NCBI GenBank assembly: GCA_944389505.1
Contig: CALXMP010000002.1
Span: 62,001-126,000, forward strand
Source of the DNA: an uncultured Spirochaetaceae bacterium
GTDB lineage: Bacteria > Spirochaetota > Spirochaetia > Sphaerochaetales > Sphaerochaetaceae
Direction: 5' to 3'
Length of the DNA stretch: 64,000 nt
Shown here: positions 1-7,010 of the stretch, piece after piece
How positions within the stretch are numbered: the stretch's first letter is position 1
Layout of the letters: every line of letters begins with the position of its first letter
Notes under the pieces: model-generated
What the model was told of the DNA's origin: nothing
Databases searched by the model: none
Seen by the model: the letters and a program-made list of their open reading frames with translations, nothing else
Program-made: the position numbers and the translations under genes

Positions 1-102
1 GATTATCGCGATATCGGCACCGAGAGAGGAAAGCCTGAGCGCTATCGCTCTTCCTATTCCCCTTGAACCTCCCGTTACGATAGCCGTCTTTCCGTTCAGC
101 AT
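1..102 (-). CDS. fabG: 3-oxoacyl-ACP reductase FabG, N-terminal fragment
   Basis: Only the first 34 codons lie in the window; the rest continues past the left edge. The visible N-terminus reads MLNGKTAIVTGGSRGIGRAI, the TGxxxGIG dinucleotide-binding loop of the short-chain dehydrogenase family. In this operon context that means NADPH-dependent reduction of 3-oxoacyl-ACP in fatty acid elongation. Its ATG overlaps the last codons and stop of fabD by 7 bases, so it is translationally coupled to it. It is the fourth gene seen of the acpP-fabK-fabD-fabG operon. The substrate assignment rests on the neighbours, since many SDR enzymes share this motif. Confidence 0.85.
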   Translation of the reverse strand, partial: MLNGKTAIVTGGSRGIGRAIALRLSSLGADIAII

Positions 103-1010
103 CCGAGAGCCTCCCTGACCCCATCGATATCGCCGATCTTCCCGACGCTCAGTGTCTTTACAGACCTGTCCGTACGCTTTATCAGCCCGGATAGCGTTGT
201 GCCTGGCCCGAGTTCGATGAATGTATCGACACCTTCTCCTATCATGCCTCTGACGGCCTTTGCCCATCTCACCGGAGATTTGATCTGCGCCGCAAGCGTT
301 CCTTTGATATCGCTGCCATAGATCTCTCCAGTGACGTTCGACCACACAGGGATTGACGGGGTGGAGAAAGCAAAACCACTCAGAGCCTCGCTGAAGCCAT
401 CTGCCGCCTCAGCCATGAAAGGGGAGTGGAATCCGCCTGAGACGCTGAGTCTCAGTGAACGTCCGCCCGCTTCCTTCACAGCATTCTCGAATGCTTCCAT
501 CCTCTCCTCTGCCGCGGCAACGACAACCTGGCCAGGGGAGTTGTAGTTCACAGGGTAGACATCGCTGAAGCCCGATGCGAGCTTCTCGACCGTCTCATCG
601 TCCAGCTTCAGCACGGCAACCATGCCAGTCCTGAGCTTCTCCGTCTCTTTCTGCATAAGAGAAGCCCTTATGGAGACTAGCCTGAAGCCCTCCTGATAGC
701 TGAAGACCCCTGCTGAGGCAAGCGCGGAAAGCTCACCAAGCGAGAATCCTGCGGCATGGCTGGCTTTGATGCCGAGGCTTTCCATCGCAGCCTGTATCGC
801 AGTCTCAACCACATAGAGCGCTCTCTGGGTGTTCTCGGTCCTCATCAGCTCCTCATCAGATGAGCTGAACAGCATATCGATAAGGCCCGGAGCCATGCTC
901 TCATATGAATCAATCAGCATTCTCGCTGCATCCGAATTCTCGTAGAAATCCCTGCCCATGCCGGGATACTGAGCTCCCTGTCCGGGAAAAACAAAGGCTA
1001 TCTTACCCAT
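96..1010 (-). CDS. fabD: Malonyl-CoA:ACP transacylase
   Basis: Transfers malonyl groups from CoA to acyl carrier protein to supply the elongation steps of type II fatty acid synthesis. The 304-residue length is typical. The N-terminus has the family motif FPGQGAQYPGMG, the nucleophile elbow GFSLGE places the catalytic Ser near residue 90, and the partner His lies in GGFHSPFM near residue 195. It overlaps the end of fabK by 13 bases and the start of fabG by 7 bases, consistent with one transcript from acpP onwards. Confidence 0.95.
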   Translation of the reverse strand: MGKIAFVFPGQGAQYPGMGRDFYENSDAARMLIDSYESMAPGLIDMLFSSSDEELMRTENTQRALYVVETAIQAAMESLGIKASHAAGFSLGELSALASAGVFSYQEGFRLVSIRASLMQKETEKLRTGMVAVLKLDDETVEKLASGFSDVYPVNYNSPGQVVVAAAEERMEAFENAVKEAGGRSLRLSVSGGFHSPFMAEAADGFSEALSGFAFSTPSIPVWSNVTGEIYGSDIKGTLAAQIKSPVRWAKAVRGMIGEGVDTFIELGPGTTLSGLIKRTDRSVKTLSVGKIGDIDGVREALGC

Positions 1011-1942
1011 TTCATTGCACCTCTGAGTTCTTTCTCGGCATTAATCATAACATCTTCTATGATGGAAGCGGCGCTTTCCCTCTTATTGACGAAAGCCGCT
1101 ACCTGTCCAGAGAGGAAGCATCCGTTATCAGCATCGCCATCGACGACAGCCTTCCTCAGCGCTCCGACTCCAAGAGCCTCGAGGCTCTCATCATCCATCC
1201 CTCCGAACTCTGCCTTGGCATAGTTCCTGGCGAATGCTGTCCTCAGGGATCTTACAGGATGCCCGAGCTTCTTTCCCGTCACCATCGTGCAGAGATCTCC
1301 TGCTTTGAGGATCTTCTCCCTGTATGCATCGGATATCGTGCACTCATCTGCTGAGAGGAACCTGGTTCCCATCTGCACGCCTGCCGCTCCCATAACGAAG
1401 GCAGCTGCAGCCTGTTTGCCGATGGCAATGCCACCTGCCGCGATTACTGGCAGATCGGTTGCTTCCACAACCAGCGGGGTAAGCACCATCGTCGTCAGTT
1501 CTCCGACGTGGCCTCCGCTCTCTCCGCCCTCTGCAATAAGCGCAGAAGCCCCGAGCCTTGTCATCAGCTTCGCCATCGCAACGGAAGCCACAACGGGAAT
1601 GACCTTCACCCCGTTCTCCTTCCATGCCGCCATGTACTTCGATGGGTTCCCTGCACCTGTCGTTACGACGCTGACCTTCTCCTCGGCGGTGAGTGCTGCA
1701 ATCTCATCGGCGTATGGACTCATCAGCATGATATTCACACCGAATGGCTTATCCGTAAGAGAACGGGCCTTTGCAATCTCCTGGCGTACATATTCCGCCG
1801 GAGCGCTGCCTGCGCCTATGATTCCAAGACCTCCGCCTTCAGAGACGGCAGCGGCCAGACGCCCATCGGCTATCCAGGCCATTCCTCCCTGGAGGACCGG
1901 GTATTTTATCCCGAGAAGCGATGTGATCGGGGTTTCGATCAT
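998..1942 (-). CDS. fabK: Enoyl-ACP reductase II (FabK type)
   Basis: FMN-dependent enoyl-ACP reductase of the nitronate monooxygenase-like TIM-barrel fold, performing the last reduction of each elongation cycle. The protein has 314 residues. It starts with the typical ITxLLGIKYPVLQGGMAW segment, and has the AEGGESGGHVG segment found in FabK of streptococci and the downstream IAAGGIA phosphate-binding loop. The position between acpP and fabD copies the streptococcal/clostridial fab cluster and supports FabK rather than a true nitronate monooxygenase. FabK-type reductases are generally insensitive to triclosan. Confidence 0.92.
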   Translation of the reverse strand: MIETPITSLLGIKYPVLQGGMAWIADGRLAAAVSEGGGLGIIGAGSAPAEYVRQEIAKARSLTDKPFGVNIMLMSPYADEIAALTAEEKVSVVTTGAGNPSKYMAAWKENGVKVIPVVASVAMAKLMTRLGASALIAEGGESGGHVGELTTMVLTPLVVEATDLPVIAAGGIAIGKQAAAAFVMGAAGVQMGTRFLSADECTISDAYREKILKAGDLCTMVTGKKLGHPVRSLRTAFARNYAKAEFGGMDDESLEALGVGALRKAVVDGDADNGCFLSGQVAAFVNKRESAASIIEDVMINAEKELRGAMKWVR

Positions 1943-1944
1943 GA

Positions 1945-2178
1945 TCAGTTCTCCTTTGATGCGATGAATGCTACAAGATCGCCGACTGTCTCGATCTTCT
2001 GGTCGAGCTCAATCGTAGTTCCGAGCTTGTCCTCAAGCTCCATGAGAACCTCAACGGTATCGAGGGAATCGATTCCAAGGTCGCGGAATGTGCTTTCGTT
2101 CTTCACATCCTCCATGGCTGTATCAGTCCTGTCTGCTACGATTTCGGCAATTGCATTGAAAATCTCTGTATCTGTCAT
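1945..2178 (-). CDS. acpP: Acyl carrier protein
   Basis: Small acidic carrier protein (77 residues) whose Ser38 in the motif GIDSLDTVE is the 4'-phosphopantetheine attachment site. The start at 2178 is chosen because an AGGAG ribosome binding site sits 7 bases upstream and the protein then has normal ACP length; an upstream in-frame ATG would add 25 residues of non-ACP sequence. It is the first gene of the fab operon and ends 2 bases before fabK starts. Confidence 0.95.
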   Translation of the reverse strand: MTDTEIFNAIAEIVADRTDTAMEDVKNESTFRDLGIDSLDTVEVLMELEDKLGTTIELDQKIETVGDLVAFIASKEN

Positions 2179-2200
2179 TTTACTGCTCCTTATAATACAC

Positions 2201-2226
2201 TTTGACATTATTTGAAATTTTGTCAA
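2201..2226. promoter_or_regulatory. Inverted repeat upstream of acpP
   Basis: TTGACA (2202-2207) and TGTCAA (2221-2226) form a 6-base inverted repeat with a 13-base AT-rich spacer, 23-48 bases before the acpP start. It is in the right place to be the operator of the fab operon. No good -35/-10 pair could be fitted around it. It does not clearly match any fatty acid regulator site I know, although FabT-type sites also use TTTGA/TCAAA half-sites. Confidence 0.3.
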
Positions 2227-2306
2227 TAAAAATATGGGCGAAAGCTCATTCAATTTTGTGTAGTTATGATGAACTTGTATTTTCCTTCATTGATTACTGG
2301 GGGCTG

Positions 2307-2335
2307 TTGACCTTGTCCTGACCATAGTCAATAAT
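2307..2335 (+). promoter_or_regulatory. Promoter of the PTS-IIC-like gene
   Basis: TTGACC (2307-2312), a 17-base spacer and AATAAT (2330-2335) each match sigma-70 consensus at 5 of 6 positions. The predicted start near 2342 gives a leader of about 70 bases ahead of the ATG at 2411. The remaining 2179-2306 stretch shows only the acpP inverted repeat. Confidence 0.5.
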
Positions 2336-2410
2336 ACGCACGGAGGCCTTCATCCTGCCGATGGAGCATGATGCTGTCTGTCATCCGATACCCATCACAA
2401 GAGGTGCATT

Positions 2411-3418
2411 ATGCATATAAGCAGCAAGGGAATCGGAGGATATATTGTCTCCGTTCTCAATGGAATGGCCCAGGGCCTTTTCTCTTCACTGATCATCGGT
2501 CTTATCATCAAGCAGATAGGAACATACGCGTCGATTGACTTCCTTGTCAGCGCAGGAAGCTTTGCCCAGGCAATGACATGCCCTGCAATAGGTGTGGGAG
2601 TCGCAAGGGCTGTCGGAGCGCCGAATCTTGCGCTCTTTGCTGCTGCTACGGCTGGAGTGATAGGGGGTGGTGCGATTACAGATGGTGCAATCATCTCAGG
2701 TGAGCCCCTCGGTGCATGCATCGCATCCCTTGCTGGTGCGCTATGCGGCAAGGCTATAGCAGGGAAGACCAAGGTTGATATCATCCTGGTGCCTATGATC
2801 ACGATAGTCGCTGGAGGCATCGCCGGAATGATTGTCTCTCCCGCTGTCGCAGCTCTCATGAATGGGCTAGGCGCTTTCATCAACCATCTGACGACACTCT
2901 ATCCGCTTCCGATGGGAATCCTTGTATCGGTTGTGGTTGGAATGATCCTTACTCTTCCTATATCAAGTGCGGCAATCTGCATCTCACTCGGACTCTCAGG
3001 GCTCGCAGCCGGTGCCGCATGCGCAGGATGCGCTGCGCAGATGGTTGGCTTTGCAGTGATGAGCTACAGGGAGAATGGGGCAGGAGGGCTTATAAGCCAG
3101 GGAATAGGAACCTCGATGCTGCAGATTCCGAATATCTGGAAGAACTGGAGGATCTGGATACCGCCTACAGCAGCTTCGGCCATAACTGGCCCTGTCTCGA
3201 CATGCATATTCAAGATGACGAACAATGCCTCGGGTGCAGGCATGGGCACAAGCGGGCTTGTAGGGCAGTTCAATGCCGTTGCTGAGATGGGGGCAGGAGC
3301 TCTGCCTGAGATTGTTATAACCCACTTCATCCTGCCTGCTGTGCTGTCGGTCCTCTTCTGCGGGATACTCAGGAAAGCAGGCTGGATAAAGTCTGGGGAT
3401 ATGAAGCTTCCAGACTGA
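2411..3418 (+). CDS. PTS IIC-like membrane protein (PTS_EIIC_2 / PfoR-like family)
   Basis: Hydrophobic 335-residue protein with about nine membrane segments rich in Gly and Ala. It resembles the PTS_EIIC_2 family that includes PfoR of Clostridium perfringens. There is no IIA or IIB domain in the protein or next to it, so whether it transports a sugar through the PTS is open. The ATG at 2411 follows an AAGAGGTG ribosome binding site. Its stop codon directly abuts the stop of the convergent AraC gene, with no room for a terminator. Confidence 0.75.
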   Translation: MHISSKGIGGYIVSVLNGMAQGLFSSLIIGLIIKQIGTYASIDFLVSAGSFAQAMTCPAIGVGVARAVGAPNLALFAAATAGVIGGGAITDGAIISGEPLGACIASLAGALCGKAIAGKTKVDIILVPMITIVAGGIAGMIVSPAVAALMNGLGAFINHLTTLYPLPMGILVSVVVGMILTLPISSAAICISLGLSGLAAGAACAGCAAQMVGFAVMSYRENGAGGLISQGIGTSMLQIPNIWKNWRIWIPPTAASAITGPVSTCIFKMTNNASGAGMGTSGLVGQFNAVAEMGAGALPEIVITHFILPAVLSVLFCGILRKAGWIKSGDMKLPD

Positions 3419-4276
3419 TCAGGAGCGCATCTTCTTCCGGTATCTGAGCGGCGATGTTCCGAGCTTGTCCTTGAATATCCTGTCGAATGTCTTCACGCTT
3501 CCGAAGCCGGAGGAGAGTGCTATCTCATTGATGCTCTTATCAGTGGATACGAGCTTCAGCTCTGCGACAGCGATCCTGTACATCGTCAGATAGGAATAGA
3601 ATGTCATTCCCGTGCATTCCCTGAATACTCTTGAGAAATATGTCGGGACATAGCCTGCGGCATCTGCTGCAGCTGACAGCGTTATATCCTTGTCATAGCT
3701 GCTTCCGACAAGCTCGAAGACCTTTCCAATCCTCTCCATGACCTTGTCATCGGAAGAGAGCACCGTGCTCTCGCTATCGATTGGCTCTGCATAGCGTGTG
3801 AAGAGAGACAGCATAATCAGGACACCACCCCTGGCTCCAAGGCAGTATGATGGTGATTTCCTGTCATCGTTCCCGGATGCGAGCCATGAGATAAGCTCAT
3901 TGAGCTCCTTCTTTCCCTTTTCCGGCCACATGGCAGTTGTTCTCGTCGATGACTTCAGCGACTCTTCAACTTTTCTGATGAGCTCTTCATCGTCGGGTGT
4001 TCCCGAAAGGATATCCGGTGAGAACAGTATGCGTATTACCTTCGTCTCAGGAGCAGGGAAGAAATAATGCTTCTCTCCGCTTATGGATATGATAGCATTC
4101 CCTTCCGTTACTTCGTGCTCCATAGAGCCGATAAGGCACCGGAAGCTTCCCTTGACTGCATAGGTTATCTCGAATTCCGAGTGCCAGTGCATTGGGACCG
4201 AAGGTATCGGGGTATCCTTTATAAGGATGTAATGAAGTTCTTTTTCTCTAGCTGCAATATTCAATGGTGTAAACAT
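3419..4276 (-). CDS. AraC-family transcriptional regulator with cupin-like sensor domain
   Basis: 285 residues. The N-terminal half (about 1-150) contains HWHSEFEITYAVKGSFRC, a cupin-type ligand-binding signature. The C-terminal 100 residues hold the double helix-turn-helix of AraC proteins, ending in the typical ALSSGFGSVKTFDRIFKDKLGTSP-like segment. It probably senses a sugar or related small molecule. It is convergent with the PTS-IIC-like gene and divergent from the phosphatase gene, so either could be its target. The ATG at 4276 follows a weak GGGAT ribosome binding site. Confidence 0.88.
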   Translation of the reverse strand: MFTPLNIAAREKELHYILIKDTPIPSVPMHWHSEFEITYAVKGSFRCLIGSMEHEVTEGNAIISISGEKHYFFPAPETKVIRILFSPDILSGTPDDEELIRKVEESLKSSTRTTAMWPEKGKKELNELISWLASGNDDRKSPSYCLGARGGVLIMLSLFTRYAEPIDSESTVLSSDDKVMERIGKVFELVGSSYDKDITLSAAADAAGYVPTYFSRVFRECTGMTFYSYLTMYRIAVAELKLVSTDKSINEIALSSGFGSVKTFDRIFKDKLGTSPLRYRKKMRS

Positions 4277-4302
4277 ACTTCATCCCTTTGTAAGGATACT
4301 GT

Positions 4303-4331
4303 AAAATATCATTTAATCCCAGATATTGCAA
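4303..4331 (-). promoter_or_regulatory. Promoter of the AraC-family gene
   Basis: On the minus strand TTGCAA (4331-4326), a 17-base spacer and TATTTT (4308-4303) form a plausible sigma-70 promoter 27 bases before the start codon. Confidence 0.4.
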
Positions 4332-4375
4332 GTGTTTCATGATAAAATTCCAACACCATGTCTAATTTTCGCCTC

Positions 4376-4404
4376 TTCACATGGCTTTCTGGCTAATATA
4401 TATT
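4376..4404 (+). promoter_or_regulatory. Promoter of the phosphatase gene
   Basis: TTCACA (4376-4381), a 17-base spacer and TATATT (4399-4404) match consensus at 5/6 and 5/6. The hexamer ends 8 bases before the ATG at 4413, so transcription should begin at or next to the start codon, giving a leaderless mRNA. Confidence 0.5.
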
Positions 4405-4412
4405 TAGCGGTG

Positions 4413-5150
4413 ATGGGAAGGAATCTTATAGTCGGCGATATCCATGGACAATACAGCCTGCTGATGGAGGTCCTGGACAAGGCAGCGTTCAGTCCCTCTG
4501 ATGATACTCTCTATACCTCCGGCGATCTTGCAGACAGGGGAAGGGATTCGGCAAGGGTTATAAGGTTTCTTATGTCGCTTCCCAATTGCAGGTCCGTCCT
4601 GGGCAACCATGATGTATGGCTTGAGAGCTTCCTCCTCGACGATGCGAGGCCTCCTGTATGGATGGATTCGAATGGCGGCCGCATGACCGCAGCATCCTAC
4701 CTTGAGGAGCGTATAAGCAAGGAAGAGAAGGCCATGCATGGATCCTGGGTCAGAAGCATACCACTATGCATATGCACTGAGAAATACATCGTTGTGCATG
4801 CAGGCATACCGATGGGATTTGATGAGGATGACCTCCTGCATGTGTCTGAGGTGCTGAGGAACAAGGGGGATGCCATGACACAGCAGGAGAAGGATTTCAT
4901 GTGGGATAGGGGATATATATCCTCGGCAATAAGCTATCGTGATAGCGGGCGCATATACAACCATAACCGCCTTCCGCTCACTACTGACAAGAGGATATTC
5001 GTCGGGCATACACCGCTTCCAAAGCCCTTTATCTCTGCTCGCTACCATCTGGTAGCTGTAGACACAGGAGCAGGTCATGACGGGGGGCATCTGACGGTTA
5101 TGGACATGGATACACTTGAATTCTGGGAGTCATCACCTGCGGTTCTTTAA
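4413..5150 (+). CDS. Metallophosphoesterase, PP2A-like serine/threonine phosphatase family
   Basis: 245 residues with the metal-binding motifs of the calcineurin-like superfamily in order: GDIHGQ, GDLADRGRDS and GNHD near the N-terminus, then VHAG and GHTPL in the C-terminal half. Bacterial members act as protein phosphatases or as diadenosine tetraphosphatases (PrpE/ApaH-like); the sequence does not decide between them. The ATG at 4413 is preferred over an upstream start because GDIHG normally lies within the first 15 residues. There is no Shine-Dalgarno sequence and a promoter -10 lies 8 bases upstream; a GTG one codon earlier is an alternative. Confidence 0.88.
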   Translation: MGRNLIVGDIHGQYSLLMEVLDKAAFSPSDDTLYTSGDLADRGRDSARVIRFLMSLPNCRSVLGNHDVWLESFLLDDARPPVWMDSNGGRMTAASYLEERISKEEKAMHGSWVRSIPLCICTEKYIVVHAGIPMGFDEDDLLHVSEVLRNKGDAMTQQEKDFMWDRGYISSAISYRDSGRIYNHNRLPLTTDKRIFVGHTPLPKPFISARYHLVAVDTGAGHDGGHLTVMDMDTLEFWESSPAVL

Positions 5151-5291
5151 CCATAAACTCAATCATTTTGTGTAGTTTATGTGCTCTCTTTGAAAATGCT
5201 TGAATTTTAAACCGTATGAGTTTATTGTTTTAATACGTTACTGAAAGCAACGAGATGGATTTCATCGACTATCCCCTGATTAATGCGAGTG

Positions 5292-5319
5292 CTGCCCCTG
5301 CTGGATGAGAGAGGGGCAG
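5292..5319 (+). terminator. GC-rich hairpin in the phosphatase to TPR-like gene gap
   Basis: CTGCCCCT (5292-5299) and AGGGGCAG (5312-5319) form a perfect 8-bp stem with a 12-base loop, 142 bases after the phosphatase stop. The tract after it has only scattered T residues, so it is a weak terminator candidate. Confidence 0.4.
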
Positions 5320-5339
5320 TTACTTTGCTGTTTCTGCCG

Positions 5340-5368
5340 TTGACACCTCCCTCTCTCTGTAGTAGACA
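5340..5368 (+). promoter_or_regulatory. Promoter of the exported TPR-like gene
   Basis: TTGACA (5340-5345), 17-base spacer, TAGACA (5363-5368). The predicted transcript starts only about ten bases before the ATG, just ahead of the AGGAG ribosome binding site. Confidence 0.55.
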
Positions 5369-5385
5369 GAAGCAGAGGAGTGAAT

Positions 5386-6285
5386 ATGAGAAAACTTATT
5401 GTTCTTGCTCTGATGCTGCTTCCGCTCTTTTCGCTTGCGGCAGCATTCGATCCGGCATACAGCGACAGCCTTTTCTATAATCAGGCGGATTATGATGCAG
5501 ATAAAGCCTATCTTGAGAAGGCGCTCCGCGAGGATGATGGCAGCGACCGCGCAGCTATCCTCTGGAGGCTTTCCAGGACTGTCCTGACCATCACCGATGG
5601 GATAAGCCATGATGATAAGGATGCAAGGCTTGCAGGCTACGGGGAGAGCGAAAGGCTTGCCGATGAGTCGCTTGCGATTGAGGAGACAGCCAATGGATAC
5701 CATTGGAAGGCTTCGGCTATAGGGCGCATAGGGCAGGTCAATGGTCCTCTGAACAGCCTTTCCAAGGCAAAGCCGATGCGCGCTCTCTGCGAGAAGGTCC
5801 AGAATGATTTCAATGCTGATATGTCCGACTGCTGGTACGTTCTCGGCCTGCTTTACAACCAGCTTCCGGGTTCTCCGCTCTCATTCGGCAACAAGAACTA
5901 TGCGATAAGCTATATGAGGCGCTGCGTCGATACGCAGGATAATGTGAACAGGCTCAATCTCTCAAACTATCTAGAGCTTGCCGAGCAGCTTGCGGACAGG
6001 AACTGGAATGCCGACAAGAGGGCGAAGGAATTCGACAAGATGAAGGCCAAGTATGACGAGAACACCGTTCCTACGGAGAAGATGAAGTTCTATGAAGGGC
6101 AGAATGGAAGGAACGGCCAGCCATTCTATTCAACAGTTCCACTTGGACAGTTCTCCGACGCGCAGGAAGCTGTGATGCTTTCACAGTATGCTCTTGCCGT
6201 ATACAACCTCAAGGAGAATCCTCTTCCCTCCGATACAGCGAAGGCTGAGGAGATCCAGGCATTCCTAGATGGAATACTGAAGTAG
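5386..6285 (+). CDS. Exported helical-repeat (TPR-like) protein of unknown function
   Basis: 299 residues. A signal peptide (MRKLIVLALMLLPLFSLAAA, cleavage after AAA) is followed by an almost wholly alpha-helical, charged sequence with TPR-like spacing (for example LWRLSRTV...HWKASAIGRIG, CWYVLGLLY). It is probably periplasmic and may act as a protein-binding scaffold. The ATG at 5386 is chosen because AGGAG lies 5 bases upstream; the GTG at 5380 is too close to that site. I do not recognise a named family and do not assign a function. Confidence 0.75.
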   Translation: MRKLIVLALMLLPLFSLAAAFDPAYSDSLFYNQADYDADKAYLEKALREDDGSDRAAILWRLSRTVLTITDGISHDDKDARLAGYGESERLADESLAIEETANGYHWKASAIGRIGQVNGPLNSLSKAKPMRALCEKVQNDFNADMSDCWYVLGLLYNQLPGSPLSFGNKNYAISYMRRCVDTQDNVNRLNLSNYLELAEQLADRNWNADKRAKEFDKMKAKYDENTVPTEKMKFYEGQNGRNGQPFYSTVPLGQFSDAQEAVMLSQYALAVYNLKENPLPSDTAKAEEIQAFLDGILK

Positions 6286-6300
6286 GGCAATCTACAATTC

Positions 6301-6330
6301 ATGCCGCCTTCGTTGGCGGCATTATTATTT
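6301..6330 (+). terminator. Hairpin terminator after the TPR-like gene
   Basis: ATGCCGCC and GGCGGCAT pair across a 6-base loop starting 16 bases after the stop codon, followed by an AT-rich tract. This is a plausible intrinsic terminator. Confidence 0.6.
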
Positions 6331-6378
6331 ATATATTAAGGAATTATAAAATATCTTGATTATTTGTGCGAAATAGTG

Positions 6379-6407
6379 TTGACAAACATCTTCATTTCTG
6401 AGATATT
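6379..6407 (+). promoter_or_regulatory. Promoter of the tRNA cluster
   Basis: TTGACA (6379-6384), 17-base spacer, GATATT (6402-6407), about 45 bases before tRNA-His. The perfect -35 and the position suit a strong stable-RNA promoter. Confidence 0.65.
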
Positions 6408-6452
6408 CTTGACCGTTGAAATTGCTTGGTTAACGCCATGCTTTCCAAGAAT

Positions 6453-6525
6453 GGTGGAAGTAGTTCAGCGGTAGAGCGGCAGATTGTGGATCTGCTTGTC
6501 GAGGGTTCGATCCCCTTCTTCCACC
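6453..6525 (+). tRNA. tRNA-His (GTG)
   Basis: Full cloverleaf with acceptor stem GTGGAAG/CTTCCAC, anticodon GTG in loop TTGTGGA and T-loop TTCGATC. The extra 5' G at 6453 opposite C at 6525 is the identity element of tRNA-His. CCA is not encoded. First gene of the five-tRNA cluster. Confidence 0.95.
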
Positions 6526-6546
6526 CTACTACCTCCCTTGGAGGAA

Positions 6547-6619
6547 GCGCTCTTAGCTCAAAGGATAGAGCGTCGGACTTCGAATCCGCAGGTTGTAGGT
6601 TCGAGTCCTACAGGGCGCA
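6547..6619 (+). tRNA. tRNA-Arg (TCG)
   Basis: Acceptor stem GCGCTCT pairs with AGGGCGC through one G-T wobble. Anticodon loop CTTCGAA has anticodon TCG, and the T-loop is TTCGAGT. 73 bases, no encoded CCA. Confidence 0.95.
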
Positions 6620-6627
6620 GCAATCTC

Positions 6628-6700
6628 GGGCCGCTAGCTCAGCTGGTAGAGCAGCAGACTCTTAATCTGCGGGTCAAAGGTTCGATCCCTTTGCGGCTCA
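6628..6700 (+). tRNA. tRNA-Lys (CTT)
   Basis: Acceptor stem GGGCCGC/GCGGCTC with one wobble pair. Anticodon loop CTCTTAA gives CTT, reading AAG. D-loop AGCTGGTA and T-loop TTCGATC are standard. Confidence 0.95.
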
Positions 6701-6708
6701 GAAACACC

Positions 6709-6788
6709 GCGAGAGTGGTGGAATTGGTATACACGCTAGTCTTAGGAACTAGTACTTCGGTTTAAGGGTTCGAGTCCCTTCTCTCGCA
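6709..6788 (+). tRNA. tRNA-Leu (TAG)
   Basis: Acceptor stem GCGAGAG/CTCTCGC. Anticodon loop CTTAGGA in stem CTAGT/ACTAG gives TAG, reading CTA. The variable region around TACTTCGGTTTA forms the long arm expected of a class II tRNA, though at 80 bases it is on the short side. Confidence 0.93.
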
Positions 6789-6815
6789 AGCTCTTAACAG
6801 AAGAGTATACATACT

Positions 6816-6887
6816 GCGGGAATAGCTCAGTGGTAGAGCTCCACCTTGCCAAGGTGGATGTCGCGGGTTCAAGTCCCGTTTCCCGCT
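6816..6887 (+). tRNA. tRNA-Gly (GCC)
   Basis: Acceptor stem GCGGGAA/TTCCCGC. Anticodon arm CCACC-TTGCCAA-GGTGG gives anticodon GCC, and the T-loop is TTCAAGT. Last gene of the cluster; the terminator follows after 2 bases. Confidence 0.95.
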
Positions 6888-6889
6888 CT

Positions 6890-6928
6890 AAGGTCTGGCA
6901 GAGAAATCTGTACAGACCTTCTTTTTTG
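6890..6928 (+). terminator. Intrinsic terminator of the tRNA cluster
   Basis: AAGGTCTG (6890-6897) pairs with CAGACCTT (6913-6920), followed by a run of six T. A textbook terminator. Confidence 0.85.
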
Positions 6929-6959
6929 ACTGTACATCATAAGGGCAGATATTAAATCA

Positions 6960-6988
6960 TTTCCAGAAGCTGTCCGCTGCTATATAAT
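6960..6988 (+). promoter_or_regulatory. Promoter of the HipA-like gene
   Basis: TTTCCA (6960-6965), 17-base spacer and a perfect TATAAT (6983-6988). The predicted start near 6995 lies downstream of the ATG at 6987, which rules that ATG out and supports translation from 7011. Confidence 0.5.
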
Positions 6989-7010
6989 GGCGACGACAAG
7001 GTGTAAGAAG

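Noticed and set aside
1287-1967. Open frame of 226 codons on the plus strand opposite fabK.
   Set aside because: Antisense to a certain gene; Ala/Ser/Pro-rich with no recognisable domain.
2253-5177. Identical 13-mer ATTTTGTGTAGTT at 2253-2265 and 5165-5177, both intergenic.
   Set aside because: Chance 13-base matches are expected in tens of pairs in 64 kb, and the two flanking genes share no evident regulation.
6987-7010. ATG at 6987 as the start of the HipA-like gene.
   Set aside because: It overlaps a perfect TATAAT and has no ribosome binding site, while ATG 7011 has AAGGTG at proper distance.
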